Shown here piece by piece: positions 11,558 through 24,113 of a DNA stretch of 64,000 nt (positions are counted from its first letter, which is position 1; each line of letters starts with the position of its first letter). The notes under the pieces are model-generated. The model did not search any database and was not told the DNA's origin. It was given only the letters and a program-made list of their open reading frames with translations. The position numbers and the translations under genes were made by a program. This stretch comes from Lumbricus rubellus (lineage: Eukaryota > Annelida > Clitellata > Crassiclitellata > Lumbricidae): positions 24,733,559 through 24,797,558 of the forward strand of contig OX243820.1 in NCBI GenBank assembly GCA_945859605.1, in the 5' to 3' direction.

Positions 11558-13917
11558 CGACGACGACGATGACGATGATGATGATGATGATGATGACGAC
11601 GACGATGACGATGACGATGATGATGATGATGATGATGATCGTATGCAGACCTAGTTAAGGAGTTGCCTGGAATTTGAAAGGTTTGGAGCATATTATTATG
11701 GTAATTTGCTCCGATATGATCTGCTTTCGAGTATCTGTGAATTGTTTGTGTGAGCTTATTATAAGAGTCACACAGAGTAATAGACTCTAGATGAAGTTGG
11801 CCTTATGTAATTAAAAGAGGAGACAACTGAAAGAGATAGTGATATACCAATAGCCTACTCGACGAATCTCGGCCGGGAGCGCGTCTGTGTAGGTACCTTG
11901 AAGAGGTGCTATATAAATTTGCATTGTTTAATCGTTTGATCAGGGGCGGATCCAGGAGGCTTATCCGGCCATGGCCCCCATTTAGAATTCCCATGTATCG
12001 TGGCCCCCATTTGGATTCAACATGCCGTGGAACAATGTATATATTGTACAATTTGACCCCCCCCCTATTAAGAAATGCCCATGCATTGCGGCCCCCCTCC
12101 CATTTGGAAATGGCATGACTAAAAAAAAGGTCATGAACTTTTTTGGCTTAAAAAATGGTATTATTTTCCCGAAAATTTAGCAGGATAACTAAAAAAAAGT
12201 TCATCAACTTTTTTGGCGGATACGAAAGAAAAATTTTCCAGACCCAAGGCCAAAAATTTTTCCCGGACCCAAGACCGAAATTTTTTGGCCCCCCCCCCCG
12301 TCCAAAGTTTCTGTATCCGCCCTTGTGTTAGATTAACTAAAACTTACAATTAATTTCAACAGACGTTCCCAAGTCGTCGGATAAACTTTTGCAGCTGTCA
12401 ATGACGGTGATGGACGACGTGTCATGCAGAAATTCTGCGCGTCCCACTCCACGTCCCACTGATCGCGTCATTTGCGCCACGTCGTGGGATGTCAAGAAGG
12501 ACCTTTGCCTTGGAGACTCTGGTGGACCATTTCAATGCCTAGAAGCCGACGGAAAGTGGTACATGCGAGGAGTTACTTCGGCGGTGAAACCAAACTGCTC
12601 GTTAGAGGCCTATTTCACCAAGGTTGCCTTTTTTGAAACGTGGATAAAGAATATTATCGACCGTAAGTAAAATAAAAGTTATCAACACTGCTTTATTATA
12701 AGTTTTTCTCTACGAGGAATGAAAGTAGCCTATAATTATCGACTATAATTTATTGCAATCAATTGTTTCGCATCTATAGCTGCAAACTAATAACTCAAGA
12801 AGCCTACCAAAATAATGTTTTAACTGCCTTGATGTAAGTTGTAAGTAGATAACTACCAAATTATTTTACGGTCAACTGCTTGTTAGGTACAAGTTTCGGC
12901 TGTTGAATTGCAGATATTGTGTTAGCCACTCAACTAAAATGTATTTCTGAATCAGTAGCGGTTCATAAATGATACATGACGAAAGAACGACGGTACAGAA
13001 TGGTGACATAAAATAATACCCTATCAAAGGAGCGACAACCAAACTAACAAAGAAGTAAAATGCAGTGAAGCAACATGACGAAAGATCGCAATGGTAAAAA
13101 GCAAAGACATAACATCAGAAAGTTTTAAGTGCTTCAGAAGACGCTGGGTCTGTGTTGGAACCAACTTTTTCATAGTTCAATTTTTTTAAGCCCAGCAAAT
13201 TTTTTAGGTTTTTGCACGTTCTCCAGTATTTCCATGTCTTGCATCAGGTATGGATTCTATACCTGAATGCAGTGTTCCAACTGTGGCCTCACCAGTGATT
13301 TATACAGCCTCAGTAGAAGTGTCCTTGTCGCTGGAGATTTTAGTCCTTCTTATTATGCCTAACGTTCAAAAGAATTCCAACAGATTTGTCAAACACGAGC
13401 GTCCCTTAGTAGTTAATCTATCCAACGAATTAAAATGCCGTTAACATTAGAGTACAGAACCCTCGTAATACATCGAAATATTAAGCATAATAATTAAAAT
13501 TCGCGCCAAGTTCTTAGAAATTGTTCAAAACGAATTTTAAAACAAACACAGCCCACACATTCGTAAAACATGTTCGTTCTTTCATAAACATGATAGGCCT
13601 ACTCAGTGGACTCCTTAATAGACATTGTTTTTGTTATAATATTATTATAATTATAATGCCTACAGCGCTTTCGTCGTTCTCTCTTTCTTAGTGTCGCTCT
13701 TTCAAAAGGCCTACCCACCCTTCAGTCCCTTATATCTGTCAATTCCGTGATTAGAAGCACGAAATGTTCTATGGTTAAAATTAACGTTGCTTCATTTAAG
13801 ATGCCTCTTAACCTCTTTTGTTCCCTTTTAGTTTAGGCTGTACCAACTGTGAGCATTTTATTTTATCACAATTATTTTGTGAGCATGCTGATATTCTGTT
13901 TCATTGTAGACAACTGA
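8874..13917 (+). CDS. Secreted trypsin-like serine protease, gene A (join of 4 exons)
   Basis: Rebuilt coding exons are 8874-9115, 10845-11131, 12363-12662 and 13910-13917, giving 278 residues in frame throughout. A signal peptide (hydrophobic run [13 protein letters not shown]) is followed by a short propeptide and the activation site R-IVGG. The triad is visible: His in TAAHC, Asp in YDLALIKL and Ser in GDSGGP (family S1A). Asp six residues before the serine is the trypsin-type S1 base, but the usual Ser-Trp-Gly of the pocket wall reads Ser-Ala-Val. The Cys pairs C42-C58, C136-C201, C168-C182 and C191-C220 are present; C1 and C122 are both absent. The third exon starts after a GC donor (GCAAGT at 11132); the nearby GT donor would shift the frame into stops. 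A second Met at 8883 is an alternative start. Probably a digestive or immune extracellular protease; the substrate is unknown. Confidence 0.88.
9640..10660 (+). mobile_element. Degenerate CR1/L2-like LINE fragment
   Basis: Broken reverse-transcriptase frames: a QQYADDVQA motif (catalytic YADD) near 9715, then C-terminal domain pieces at 9826-10119, 10160-10381 (with [13 protein letters not shown]) and 10433-10660. The 3' end has GAGCGCTATATAAATGT followed by short GAAT repeats, a tail seen on other LINE copies here. It sits in intron 2 of gene A in the same orientation. Confidence 0.85.
10845..11131 (+). CDS. Gene A coding exon 2 (catalytic Asp)
   Basis: Acceptor TTTCTTTCAG at 10835-10844. 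Encodes the segment with [12 protein letters not shown] (catalytic Asp) and ends with TGWGYTRF. The exon ends in phase 1 at a GC donor, GCAAGT. Confidence 0.88.
11461..11638. repeat. (ATG)n/(ACG)n trinucleotide array in intron 3 of gene A
   Basis: About 178 bp of GAT units with interspersed GAC units. The homologous intron of gene B holds a similar array at 22917-23030. The poly-Met and poly-His frames over it are artefacts. Confidence 0.92.
11870..11940 (+). mobile_element. LINE or SINE 3' tail fragment
   Basis: GGGAGCGCGTCTGTG followed by GAGGTGCTATATAAATTTG, the same tail type seen at 10600-10650, 17400-17430, 34010-34070 and 53930-53960. Cut on the right by the hAT-like insertion at 11941. 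Confidence 0.55.
11941..12325. mobile_element. Non-autonomous hAT (Tip100-like) element
   Basis: Starts CAGGGGCGGATCCAGG and ends GTATCCGCCCTTG, with flanks CGTTTGAT and TGTTAGAT (6 of 8 identical). Related in both ends and interior to the better-preserved element at 27973-28205. It ends 37 bp before exon 3 of gene A. Confidence 0.82.
12363..12662 (+). CDS. Gene A coding exon 3 (catalytic Ser)
   Basis: Acceptor TTTCAACAG at 12354-12362, phase 1. Contains [13 protein letters not shown] with the catalytic Ser and the Asp of the S1 pocket, and ends in the C-terminal helix sequence WIKNIID. The donor GTAAGT at 12663 leads to the terminal exon; reading through instead would stop two codons later (Arg-Lys-stop), so the C terminus is barely changed either way. 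Confidence 0.9.
12663..13909. other. Last intron of gene A
   Basis: AT-rich, no recognisable exon or mobile element. Confidence 0.5.
13910..13917 (+). CDS. Gene A terminal coding exon (stop codon)
   Basis: Acceptor TTTCATTGTAG; the 8 nt complete a split His codon, then Asn and TGA. The sequence after the acceptor, extending into the 3' UTR, is homologous to the terminal exons at 29116 (B) and 39774 (C), which is the main support. Confidence 0.68.
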
Positions 13918-15224
13918 TCGTGAGAACTGTTCTATGAAGTCATCGTGAGGATTATGTCCAACCATTTTCAAGTTTTAAACACTGTCAAATTTAATTGTCA
14001 ACACTGAACATTCTTTCACGACGTTGTTAAATATATCAATCTGTTTCCCATTGGTATTAAACGTTACCATTAGTGCAATGATGAATACACTTTAATAAGC
14101 ACTGTGTTATTATTTTAGGCCTATAGGCCTACACTGTCAAAAGATTAGTGTAGGCCTAAGTTCGTTTACACCTTACAGATGCCGAGAACAGGTCTGATTA
14201 CTATAAATGGCTTTCTTTTGATCGGAGCTACGAATCTTTAAGATTCATGTGCTACTAAGTTCTTATACAATCCATATCGACCACTGAACTTTAAGCTTAA
14301 TCTGTTATTATCTAACCGGCTGTTTCCCTAACATAATTATTTTGGATTTTTGTTCCTTTTTTCTTTTTCTACTGATGCTGTTCGAATAATTAATGGCTTT
14401 CCTGCTTACATAAAACTCATAAAAACTATGTTCATCAACCAAATCGTTCGAATATTACGACAATAATTAAATCAGTCATCGAATCACACCCCACCATTCT
14501 TAACTACTTTAGCATGTTCGGGAAAAAATCGAATATAGATTGAGCAAAACTCGGAATGTTACAGTAGGCCGGTGCTATTATAATCGACCATGCAATTTTA
14601 TTAATTCAAAAGTGTTCGAATGATTACTTTGCATTATATTGTTCTAACATAGGTTAGCCAGATTAGAACAGATATTATGTAGAAATAGTCGGTAAAATAT
14701 ACTTCATGAGACTGTAGCATGGGAATATATACGTAGAGCCTAGGCAGGTTCCATGATTGTGAAGATACAGACTCTATGTCGATCTAGCGTGGAATACATT
14801 AACGTGCATGGAGCACATGGTAGCAGAAAGGAATAGACAGAGAGTCTAGCAGAAAATAAGAGACAGTCTAGTCAATACTATGGCCTACACTATACAGTCT
14901 TCGTGGGAGATACGATTGGAAGACACACTAGAATGAGCCTATGCAGTTCAATACTGATTTCTCATCCCAATAGTTTGAAGTGCGGCTGCTGTCTCATTTA
15001 TTAGCATGCTCCTGTTGTCTAGTTATATGTACAGACTGCTATTGCGACAAAATTATGAGTGCGTGCAAACAATTCTAACGACGTGAATACATTGTAGTCA
15101 TGCATTTGCATATCTTACACACACGTGCAGCCGAAAAATCATTGTTATTGTTGTAAATAAATAAATTCAGTGCTTTGCAGCTGGTTCGCAATTCTTTATC
15201 TCAAGGCATTCAAATGTAGACCCT
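13918..15224. other. 3' UTR of gene A and intergenic sequence
   Basis: The first 150 bp resemble the 3' UTRs of genes B and C. No clear AATAAA was recognised at the homologous place (AATAAG at 14093). Nothing else supported up to the promoter of gene B. Confidence 0.45.
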
Positions 15225-15663
15225 AATGATTATGTAAGCTTACTGCATTAGATGACTTCGGAGATATGAATGCCATTTTAAGCTTATGAGGCGTAAAAAG
15301 CGCACTGCATAATAATTACTTGATACAATTAATTATTCTGTGTATTTTCATATTATTTCGATCTAAAAATCAATTGTTTTGCAAAGGTCCGTCTCAGGGC
15401 TGACTGGCAATGGCTGAGTTGGTCTCAGATTTAACTCTAAGCAACTTTGCATAAGCTCCTTCGAGTGTATTTAAATACTCTGACGAACTTAGCGACGCCA
15501 CATCGCGAGGACCGGTGTTGTCGGTGAATGACACAGGAAGTGCTACTTACCATACTAGTTATAAAATAAGTTCGGCAAACAGCGCACATAAATATTGAGG
15601 CTTACGTTCTAATAAAGACGTCCGCTGATTAATTTCCATCCTTGTAGAAAGCTCTACAAAGAA
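15225..15663 (+). promoter_or_regulatory. Promoter and 5' UTR exon of protease gene B
   Basis: Homologous to the promoters of genes A and C. The TATA-like box TATTTAAATA is at 15468-15477, followed by the shared CGAACTTAGCGACG. Upstream shared blocks include GACTTCGGAGATATG and TTTGCATAAGC. A possible non-coding first exon runs from about 15498 to a donor GTAAAA at 15664; the block AGACGTCCGCT within it is also found in the gene C first exon. Confidence 0.72.
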
Positions 15664-16172
15664 GTAAAATTACAAGTAGACTATGTAAGTGATGATTTCT
15701 GAACGGTGTTTTTCATTACCGTAGCCTATATAAAAGATATAGGCCTAAACGTTATCAATTGGTGGTTTCTAGGTCGTGAAACCACTATTCACTGGTCGTA
15801 ATTGACTAGAATAACAGATAGCATAAACACATGAAAATGAAAAATTTAAGCGAGCAGCCTTAGGCTTACACAATAGATCTGTTGATTGTCTCTCATTGGA
15901 AAAAGAACAGATAAAAATAAACTTGAACAGAATTTGAAAAAAAATTACAAAAATATCTATAATAATGTCCGGAGATGTCTTAGACTTAGAGGCACACAAC
16001 ACGACGTGTACAAAATTAGAAGCAAGGAGTGAGACCGAAGAAAGAATGGATCTTTCTGATGCAGAGAGTATAGAAGTTGTCACTGGAATGTGCCCTAGTT
16101 AGGCTATAAGCCAAGATCACATGTGCTTTTCCTTTCATTAATTGTTATTATCTGTAGTCATTCGTTTTGGTA

Positions 16173-16280
16173 ATGGAACCGGTGAACATATCAATCATCC
16201 TTGCCGTTCTCTACACCTCAGTTGCATGTGCTGTTGATTTACAATCACCAAAGACTACAGGTCGGAATTCAAAAACCAAG
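16173..16280 (+). CDS. Gene B signal-peptide exon
   Basis: 36 codons, phase 0 at donor GTGAGT (16281). Acceptor probably TCTGTAG at 16151-16157. Clearly paralogous to the gene C signal exon at 36425-36532: same length, same phase, shared QSPK and QN/RNSK motifs and homologous upstream sequence. Confidence 0.83.
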
Positions 16281-19200
16281 GTGAGTGTATAGATATATAT
16301 CATATCAATAAAGGAAATTCTAAGTGGGACGCGGTGGTGTAGCGGTAGGCTCGTCGCCTTGGGACCGAAGGGTGACGGGTTCGAATCTACCGCAAGCCAC
16401 TACGTAGCGACCTTGGACAAGTTGTTCACCCACAATTGTCTGTGAGGAAGAAACCACACCTCACTCATCTCATCCCTATAGGGGCGTAACACCAATGAAC
16501 CTGCCTTCGGGCAGAGAACTCGTCATCATCAGTAAACAAATTAATTAACCTTTAGGGTAGACCTTTGGCTTGCACAGATTTACAATACGAGTGTATAATT
16601 TGCTTGGCAATTTATTTAACAATTTTCTTTCCCGTATGATATTGCGTTGTTGAGATTTTAAGACAATTTGAGTTGACTTATTTCTTTAGATCGACGCCTA
16701 ATTGCATGAGCTTTTGCGTGATGTTTATTCTTTCTTCAGCCAGTCGTTAAATATTCAAGTTTGTTGTCATTTTAGGAACGACAGAATCTCTTTAAAGGTT
16801 AGCCATTTTAAAATGATATTTTAAATTTTAAAAACAGTTTTAAGAGATACCAGTAGCCTAATCATCGTGCTTCATAGCCTACTTCCGGCGATTTGCAATA
16901 CTTATGGGGCACGGGGGTGTAGTCCTAGTGGTGGCGTCGTTGCCTTGGAGCCAGAAGGTTCGAGGTTCGAATCCATATCGCCGCGTAAGGACCTTGGGCA
17001 AGTCTTTCACTCATTTGCTCAGCGCTTTGGTGTGAAACTCCGATGCAGTGTCCGCTCTGCATTCGGGAGGGCCTCTGAGTAGACAGAGCTTGAAGGGGCG
17101 CTATAGCAAGTGCGCATACAAATACAAATGCGGCAAAATGCCTCAAGTAATTTTTGCCTGGATGTGACTCTTGATTTAATCATATGAGAAATTTTTTTTT
17201 GGCCTAATGTCGGCGAATGTCATTAATGATCACTGCATTACTGCCTGCATTTTTATATTGTCCTATAAAAATAATTATGTCTTAGGCCTACTTGTCTAAC
17301 TTAAATGTAATATTTTGTATTTTACCTGCTTTCTACCAGTTGCTCAAGACCTATCTTTTTAGCCGTGGCTGAGCTTTGAGCGCACAATTATGTGTAGACT
17401 TCTTTAAGGGGCGCTATATAAATTTTCGAAATGAGTGTTATGATGTTGCATTCATTTCTAGAATCAAATGTATTTGTTTTGGCCTACTTATAGACTACAG
17501 GAAACCATAGGCAAACATTTCTTTTGTCCGAATTAGAAAATTCGAGAACAGTCTTTGTAGCAAAACCGCTCGTGTAGGCCTAACGTGAGACTTGTTAACG
17601 ATATCGCTAACGCAAATAAAATGATCGACTGCGACAGCTTTAGACCTTCTTCTTATTTCCGTTCTCTGCCCTTAGGCAGGTTTTAATGTTTGACGCCTCC
17701 ATTCTTCCCTGTTCTGTGCGTTCTTTTTCAGCTTCTGATAATCGTCTTTAGACCTAACTCTACCTAAAAATGTAATTGATTGCACCTGTTAAAATACCGG
17801 TAACAAAAGTAGACCACGCAGAATATAGGCTAATAGTCTAATAGAGGCGCATTTCTCATTCTCGACTCCGCGTCTTTAATGAACTCGGGACTTGCTGTCA
17901 ACTCTCAACCGCGGAATCCATTGTTGGACTCCATGTCGGCGTGAGCTACTACGGGTGACCATTGGTTTCTGAGCAATGCTTGATGAATGACGAGTAGCCT
18001 AGACTATTAAATTCTGTCCTTGGTGACTTTTGCAATGACTTGCATAGAGCGTAGACGCCGTAGAGCGTCTCTGTTTATTCTTCTGGAATGGCGCTATAAT
18101 TATTAGTATTGAAAGAAAAAATGAAAAATAAATAAATCAATAAGCTGCGGCCACCGCCCACCGCTATACGATTTTAGCATGTCACGTCATGGTCATGAGA
18201 GCTATTCAGCAGGTCCAAGAAATTTAATGTAATGAAGATATTACAATCTTCAAAGAAGTGGGCCTATTGCTAGGTCATGAAGCATGTCAAGAGTAAAATC
18301 GGCAGGATGTCAAATGACCTGCCGTGACCTACGGTGGCGCCATCACAGATAGGCCAATCAATAGGCTACCTAGCAGCTCACTGTCAAATTTTGTGTAAAA
18401 ATATCGTCATTAATATTTGTCGGCGTCTCTTAATTGTGTACGATGTTCGTAGGAACGAAATGCGGAATTCCAGCAATTGCACCAAAGGAAGGCCGAATAG
18501 TTGGAGGCGTTGAAGCAAAGCCTCATTCCTGGCCCTGGCAGGCTTATATGTTTTGCCAGTACAACAAAACAAGCTTTATGACCTGTGGTGGGAGTATCAT
18601 CTCGGACAAGTGGATCGTAACTGCTGCGCACTGTCTGTAAGTGGTGTCGTTTTGTTCTGTTCACAAAATGTGTTTGAAAAGTGTTGCGCCTGCTCTGACT
18701 TATGCAGCTGCCGCTCACATCGTATCATCGATCGAGGGAGTTGTGTGTGAACGTTTTACGTGTCGTTGTTGTTGGACAGCAGAAGAGGCAGATGGTGAGA
18801 TAACGCGTCTAGGGTTCGAATCCAACTGCATGCACCAATCGTGGCCCAGAGGTTTTACTCTTCATAGCTCTTCTTGTGGAGCTTCATCCTTATGGGATAA
18901 ACGTTAGGCCTACCTACCTTACATGAACTGCTATAATATAGGCCTACCATAATACAATTTACTATTATACGATTATAATAATGTTATCTACTATTTTAAT
19001 AAATGACACAGTCTCATAATTGAAAAAGATATAATGCTAATACTTGTGCAAATCCTAATTTTTTACAACTAAAATGGCTTCTTTCCAGCGTTATCTTTCA
19101 AATTTCAGTCAGTCAAATTTCAAAATGTTTTGTTCCTTGAACACCTAGTAAAACAGCATCATTTTACGTAAGCCTGCATTGTATTTTATTGTATTGCATT

Positions 19201-20372
19201 GTACTTTATTTATAAAATTATGCAACGCCTCTCACAGCGCACACTGATCAAAGGCGCTAAGCACGTGGTTACCCAATTTTGGCAGCAATTCTTTCACTGA
19301 AATTTTTGAGTAATTTTGTTACGAGGACAACTTAAAATGCGGAAATTGCAATGCGGAAATTGCAAAAAATCTTATGGGGAGGGGCACATCCCCTCTCCAT
19401 ACCATTTCATTTCTCGGCGCTACATATGCTTCGGCGATCGTCTGCTGGATGCTCATTTGTTCCCCTCCCTCCAAAAACCCTTCATTCACCACACTAGAGG
19501 AGGGCACTAGATTACATTATGTTACCGGGAGGGAAGGCCGGCCTACAAAGGAGGGAAGAAGATGGATTGAACCCGGTTGCTTGAGGGATCGAAGCTCCTG
19601 ACTGCACCACAACGTTCCTCCAGGCCGATTGTTAATTGGTTCAACTATCCGCTGGTGTAACTATGCCCATGGTTAGAATCCTTTCCCACTACAAACCTGA
19701 GTAACGGCGAAGCCTCCAGCCTGTCCATAAAGGACGAGACCACAGTCAATACTCTCGTAGTTCATAAAACATTGAACTGCATAAAATATAGCCTCCCTGT
19801 TTCTTTAGCATTCGGCTGCATGAAGGTTGTGGCTATATGAGCTACGTCTATCGACGATATTGTTCAGCAGGGTCATGAAAAAACTAGAGCCGAATAGCCA
19901 TTATTTCTTCCATTGAGCTGTTAAAACTGGAGGTTATTCCATCGCCTGTTAGAGAAAAGGCAGTAGGCCTACATCGAATCAATATATTATTTCTCATTAG
20001 CAGATTCCAGTCAATTATGGATTTTACACCTATGCAATCCTCACTTAGAGTGCGGTAAAAAATTCCTCTGTTCAACTTAAGCATTCATTTGAACTTTGCT
20101 ATTATTATTTTTTTTAAATTATTTTTCTCATTTATTTCCGTTTCAAACAGTGCAACACCAATTAGCTGTGCGTGATGAACAGAGAACGCCTGACAAACCC
20201 AGGCTATTATTATTATTTTTGTTTTAATTTTTTATTATTTTTTTTATTATTTTTTTACCCGAGGTACCTAGGACCCCTCGGGATTTCAACAAATTATGCT
20301 TGGAGCTGTTATTGTGTGTTTAGAAAATCAGGCCTCGTCCTCCGCAGCAGTATTAGAAGTGCCACGAAATGC

Positions 20373-20411
<39 letters not shown>

Positions 20412-23400
20412 TCGCTTAATTAGCAACAAAACTGATAGACAGGTACAAAAGTAGTTCAACAAATGAAATATAATTATGTCCTAAGATTGTCCATGTCCAT
20501 TTCATTGAATCCGCCGTACGCAAAGATAGTTTTCGTCGGGCGATCTAGGTCGCAACCCAGAAGCGGAGGAATGCGTCTCGATACAGTAGGCCTAATCATG
20601 CATTTAGGCCTACTCAGGCGCGGAGACTGTAATTCCTTCACCAAATTATGCTGCTCCACATGGCCGTAGCTAGAGGGTGTTTTGGGTGTTTGAACAACTC
20701 CGAAATGGAAAATGTAAAAAATCACAATAATATTATAATGCATTTACTAGCACATGGTGTAAAAACTATGAAATAAAACCATGAAAACACGGGAAATTGG
20801 CGGCATTTTCTGAAGATGTCGGCCGGATGACTAAAAAAGAAAAAAGGTCATCAGTTTTTTTGGACGGGAACCTGGAAGAAACACACACACACACACACAC
20901 ACACACACCAAATCAAATCCTGGCTACCACGGCCTTGTGATCCAGTGCTAGTGATGACTCGGTTTCGAAGCAGCGATTTCGAGATAGTGAATGATACTGG
21001 TATAATCGAAGACGCAAGTCCCGAACCAACATCAATGTCGACGATTTTACGAGGAACGACGTCAATCCACATTCCACATGACACGAACTCATAATATTAG
21101 GCTACATGTTCTCGTTTAAATAAACTCGAAGACAAATCCACCATGAATCACAATGCCCTTTGCGTCCGTATTCTCACGACCTTGGTATTCTACCTTCTGG
21201 CCTTCTCACCAGAAAGGATTCATTACTAGAACCATCCAGCTTCCATTTCGCATGCGTTATTTTTGTCAATCCAGCTTTCATTTCAGCAACAAGATGCCTT
21301 AATCCAGCTTCCATTTTATCCGTACCATTTTCTCCGTACAATTTTGTCCGTAGCCTACCATTTTGTTCCAATACCAGTTAGTCCGCTACCATTATTTTTG
21401 TCCGTACCATTTTGTCCCAATACCATTTTGTCCGCTACCGTTTTTGTCCGGTCACCCCTATTGGTCATAGGACGATCGGTCATGTGGCGCAAGTAAACGA
21501 TATGAATCTTTTTTTGAAACAAATAAACCACTGACGAAATCGGTGACCTTCTTCATGTAGGCCTAACTTCTTGCAAGTAGGTCTATCAATTACGGACAAT
21601 CAGAGTTTTCAGACAAATATAATTGCTGCTAATCAAGGAACTTAGCCTATTACAATAATTACTTGAAATCGTCAACTGACTTTAAAAAATGAAATGACAT
21701 TATTTTGGAGCTGAGTGTATTTGTCTGAAAAGCACATCAAAGAACGGGAAATGTTTACCGCGAGCTGATAAACGTTCTCACCGATTTTCGCGCCTTGCCT
21801 TTCGCATTATTGAAGTAGTGAACAATTTTGTAATGGCCATCTAAAGAAGTGAACAATCCTGTGGTGTAAGCTTACATCTAGAGCAGTGAGCAATCTTGTA
21901 ATGGCCATTGTAGTGGACATCTTCAAGCTTCAACAGAACTGTTGTTTTTGTTTTTCGAGTTTTATAGTGGAACAATTTTACGTAAGCTTATTTGATTTTT
22001 ACATGCAATTCCATGACCTAGTAAATGCTTGTCCGTGTTTCAATAAGTGTATTCTGCAACTATACTTGACTAATTTAACGTTTCAAATTGCTATATATAA
22101 TAGGGCCTAAACCCTATGACGAATGGATCGGAATGGTCCATATGACCAAACGGCCCTATGGCCAATAGGCCCTATAATTACATTGTATATGGCCAATCGT
22201 CATATGACCAATAGTCCTATCACCGATCGTCCTATGACCATTGACCAATCGTTCTATGATCAATGGTCCGTATACCGTCTAAAGACTTGATACATTATAA
22301 TTATTGACTTACGATTCCCGACAAATTGCTTGTGGGCCGAAACTCTTCAGTCCGGCAACTCTGCCAGTGATCTGGCAATCACTTAAAATATATTTAAAAG
22401 AAGCTGGTCCTAAGTTACATCTTAATCCGGAGTTTGCTGTCAACTTGATTTGCTTCTTACAGCAATCCGGACAAAGTTGATATTCGATCCAGCTGTAATA
22501 TAATCCTCGGAAACCATGAAACTCGTGTCAAGCCTACACTGAAAGCAAAAACTGGTGATTACTTTAATATAGCAATGTATTATATACATGAGGAGTTCAA
22601 TCCACAGTACGCAGTGAATGATATTGCGCTAATTAAATTAGCAAAACCTGCGATATTCACCGACGCCATCCAACCAATTTGTCTTCCTTTCGGTCTTCCT
22701 CTACTGCCAATCAACAACAGTTGCTTCGCCACTGGATGGGGCTACACTAAATTTGGCAAGTACTAAGTTTAATCATGAATAAGACAATGCGTAGTTATTA
22801 AATTTGGGCTTATTAAAGATAGTGATGGTAGGACAGAAAGAGATAATATTCAACATTACTCAATGTTTTGGTTGATCATTCAGTCCGATACACAAGCCGC
22901 TGCCATGTCCACATGGTGGTGGTGGTGATAATGACGACGATGATGATCATGATGGTGATGATCATGATGATGATAATGATGATGATGACGATGACGACGA
23001 CGATGATGATGATGATGACGATGATGATGCATCAGCAAAAGCAACGTGTTAACCCAATGTTGGGCAATATTTAAAACGGCCAAACCATCATCCACCGTCT
23101 CTGCTTCGGGTTTGGTAACCGACGGTTTCGACTCCTTCGGAATCTTTAGTTTCTTCGAGTAATACAACTTCAACGCCTCCCACATGGTCGTCATTCGTCA
23201 ACTCCAAAACATTGAAATCATTTCCTGGTGTCGAGCATCCTTTGAACCACTGTGTGCAAGCGAACCAGTTTAGGCTATTCAACATTTGGATTGCGTCAAG
23301 TTGCTTGGATTCTTCCTACAGTCTAACTCTAACCTCTATTTTTCAAGACATGGTAGGTATGAACCGACGATGCTTTCTTCTCAAGCAGCTGAGACCGCCA

Positions 23401-23973
23401 ACATAATCTCGAAAATGGACGTCCGGTATTTTTAAAAGTTCCACAGGGATCAGTCCTTGGACCCCTATAGATACTTTTCATTCTATACACGGCTGATGTT
23501 ACTTCTCTCTTTCCAAGTCACCGTGCTACTGGTCATCTCTTTGCTGATGATGTTCGGGCCTATGTTCATGGTTCTCCGTCTACTCAACTTATTTTGGTGC
23601 ACCGTATTGAGGCACTTTTCCATGATTTGCACTTGTAGATGTCTTCAAATCGCCTTGCACTTAATTCTAACAAAACTCAACTCATATGGCTTGGCACTCC
23701 TCGGCAAATAAAAAAATCGACTTTTTGCTTCTATCTGAGACCTTTCCTCATTTTAAATTTTAAACTTCTGTTCGTGATCTAGGTGTCACTTTTGACTGCT
23801 CACCGACATTCTCAACACATGTAGCCAACCTTACACGCTCCTCTTACTTTCACCTCCGTCGTGTTTATAATTCGTTGACTCGGAACGGATCTCAATACCT
23901 CATCCCGTATTAGGCTATCTATTGATTCTATTCACATAAAAGGCACGAACGAAGACATTTTCTAATTAAAAAG

Positions 23974-24032
<59 letters not shown>

Positions 24033-24069
24033 GTCTCTGTCTCTGTCTGTCTGTCTCTCTCTGTCTGTC

Positions 24070-24113
<44 letters not shown>

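Noticed and set aside
16325..17130. Two tRNA genes
   Set aside because: B boxes are good but the cloverleaf and anticodon arm are poor, and non-tRNA bodies follow; they are SINE heads.
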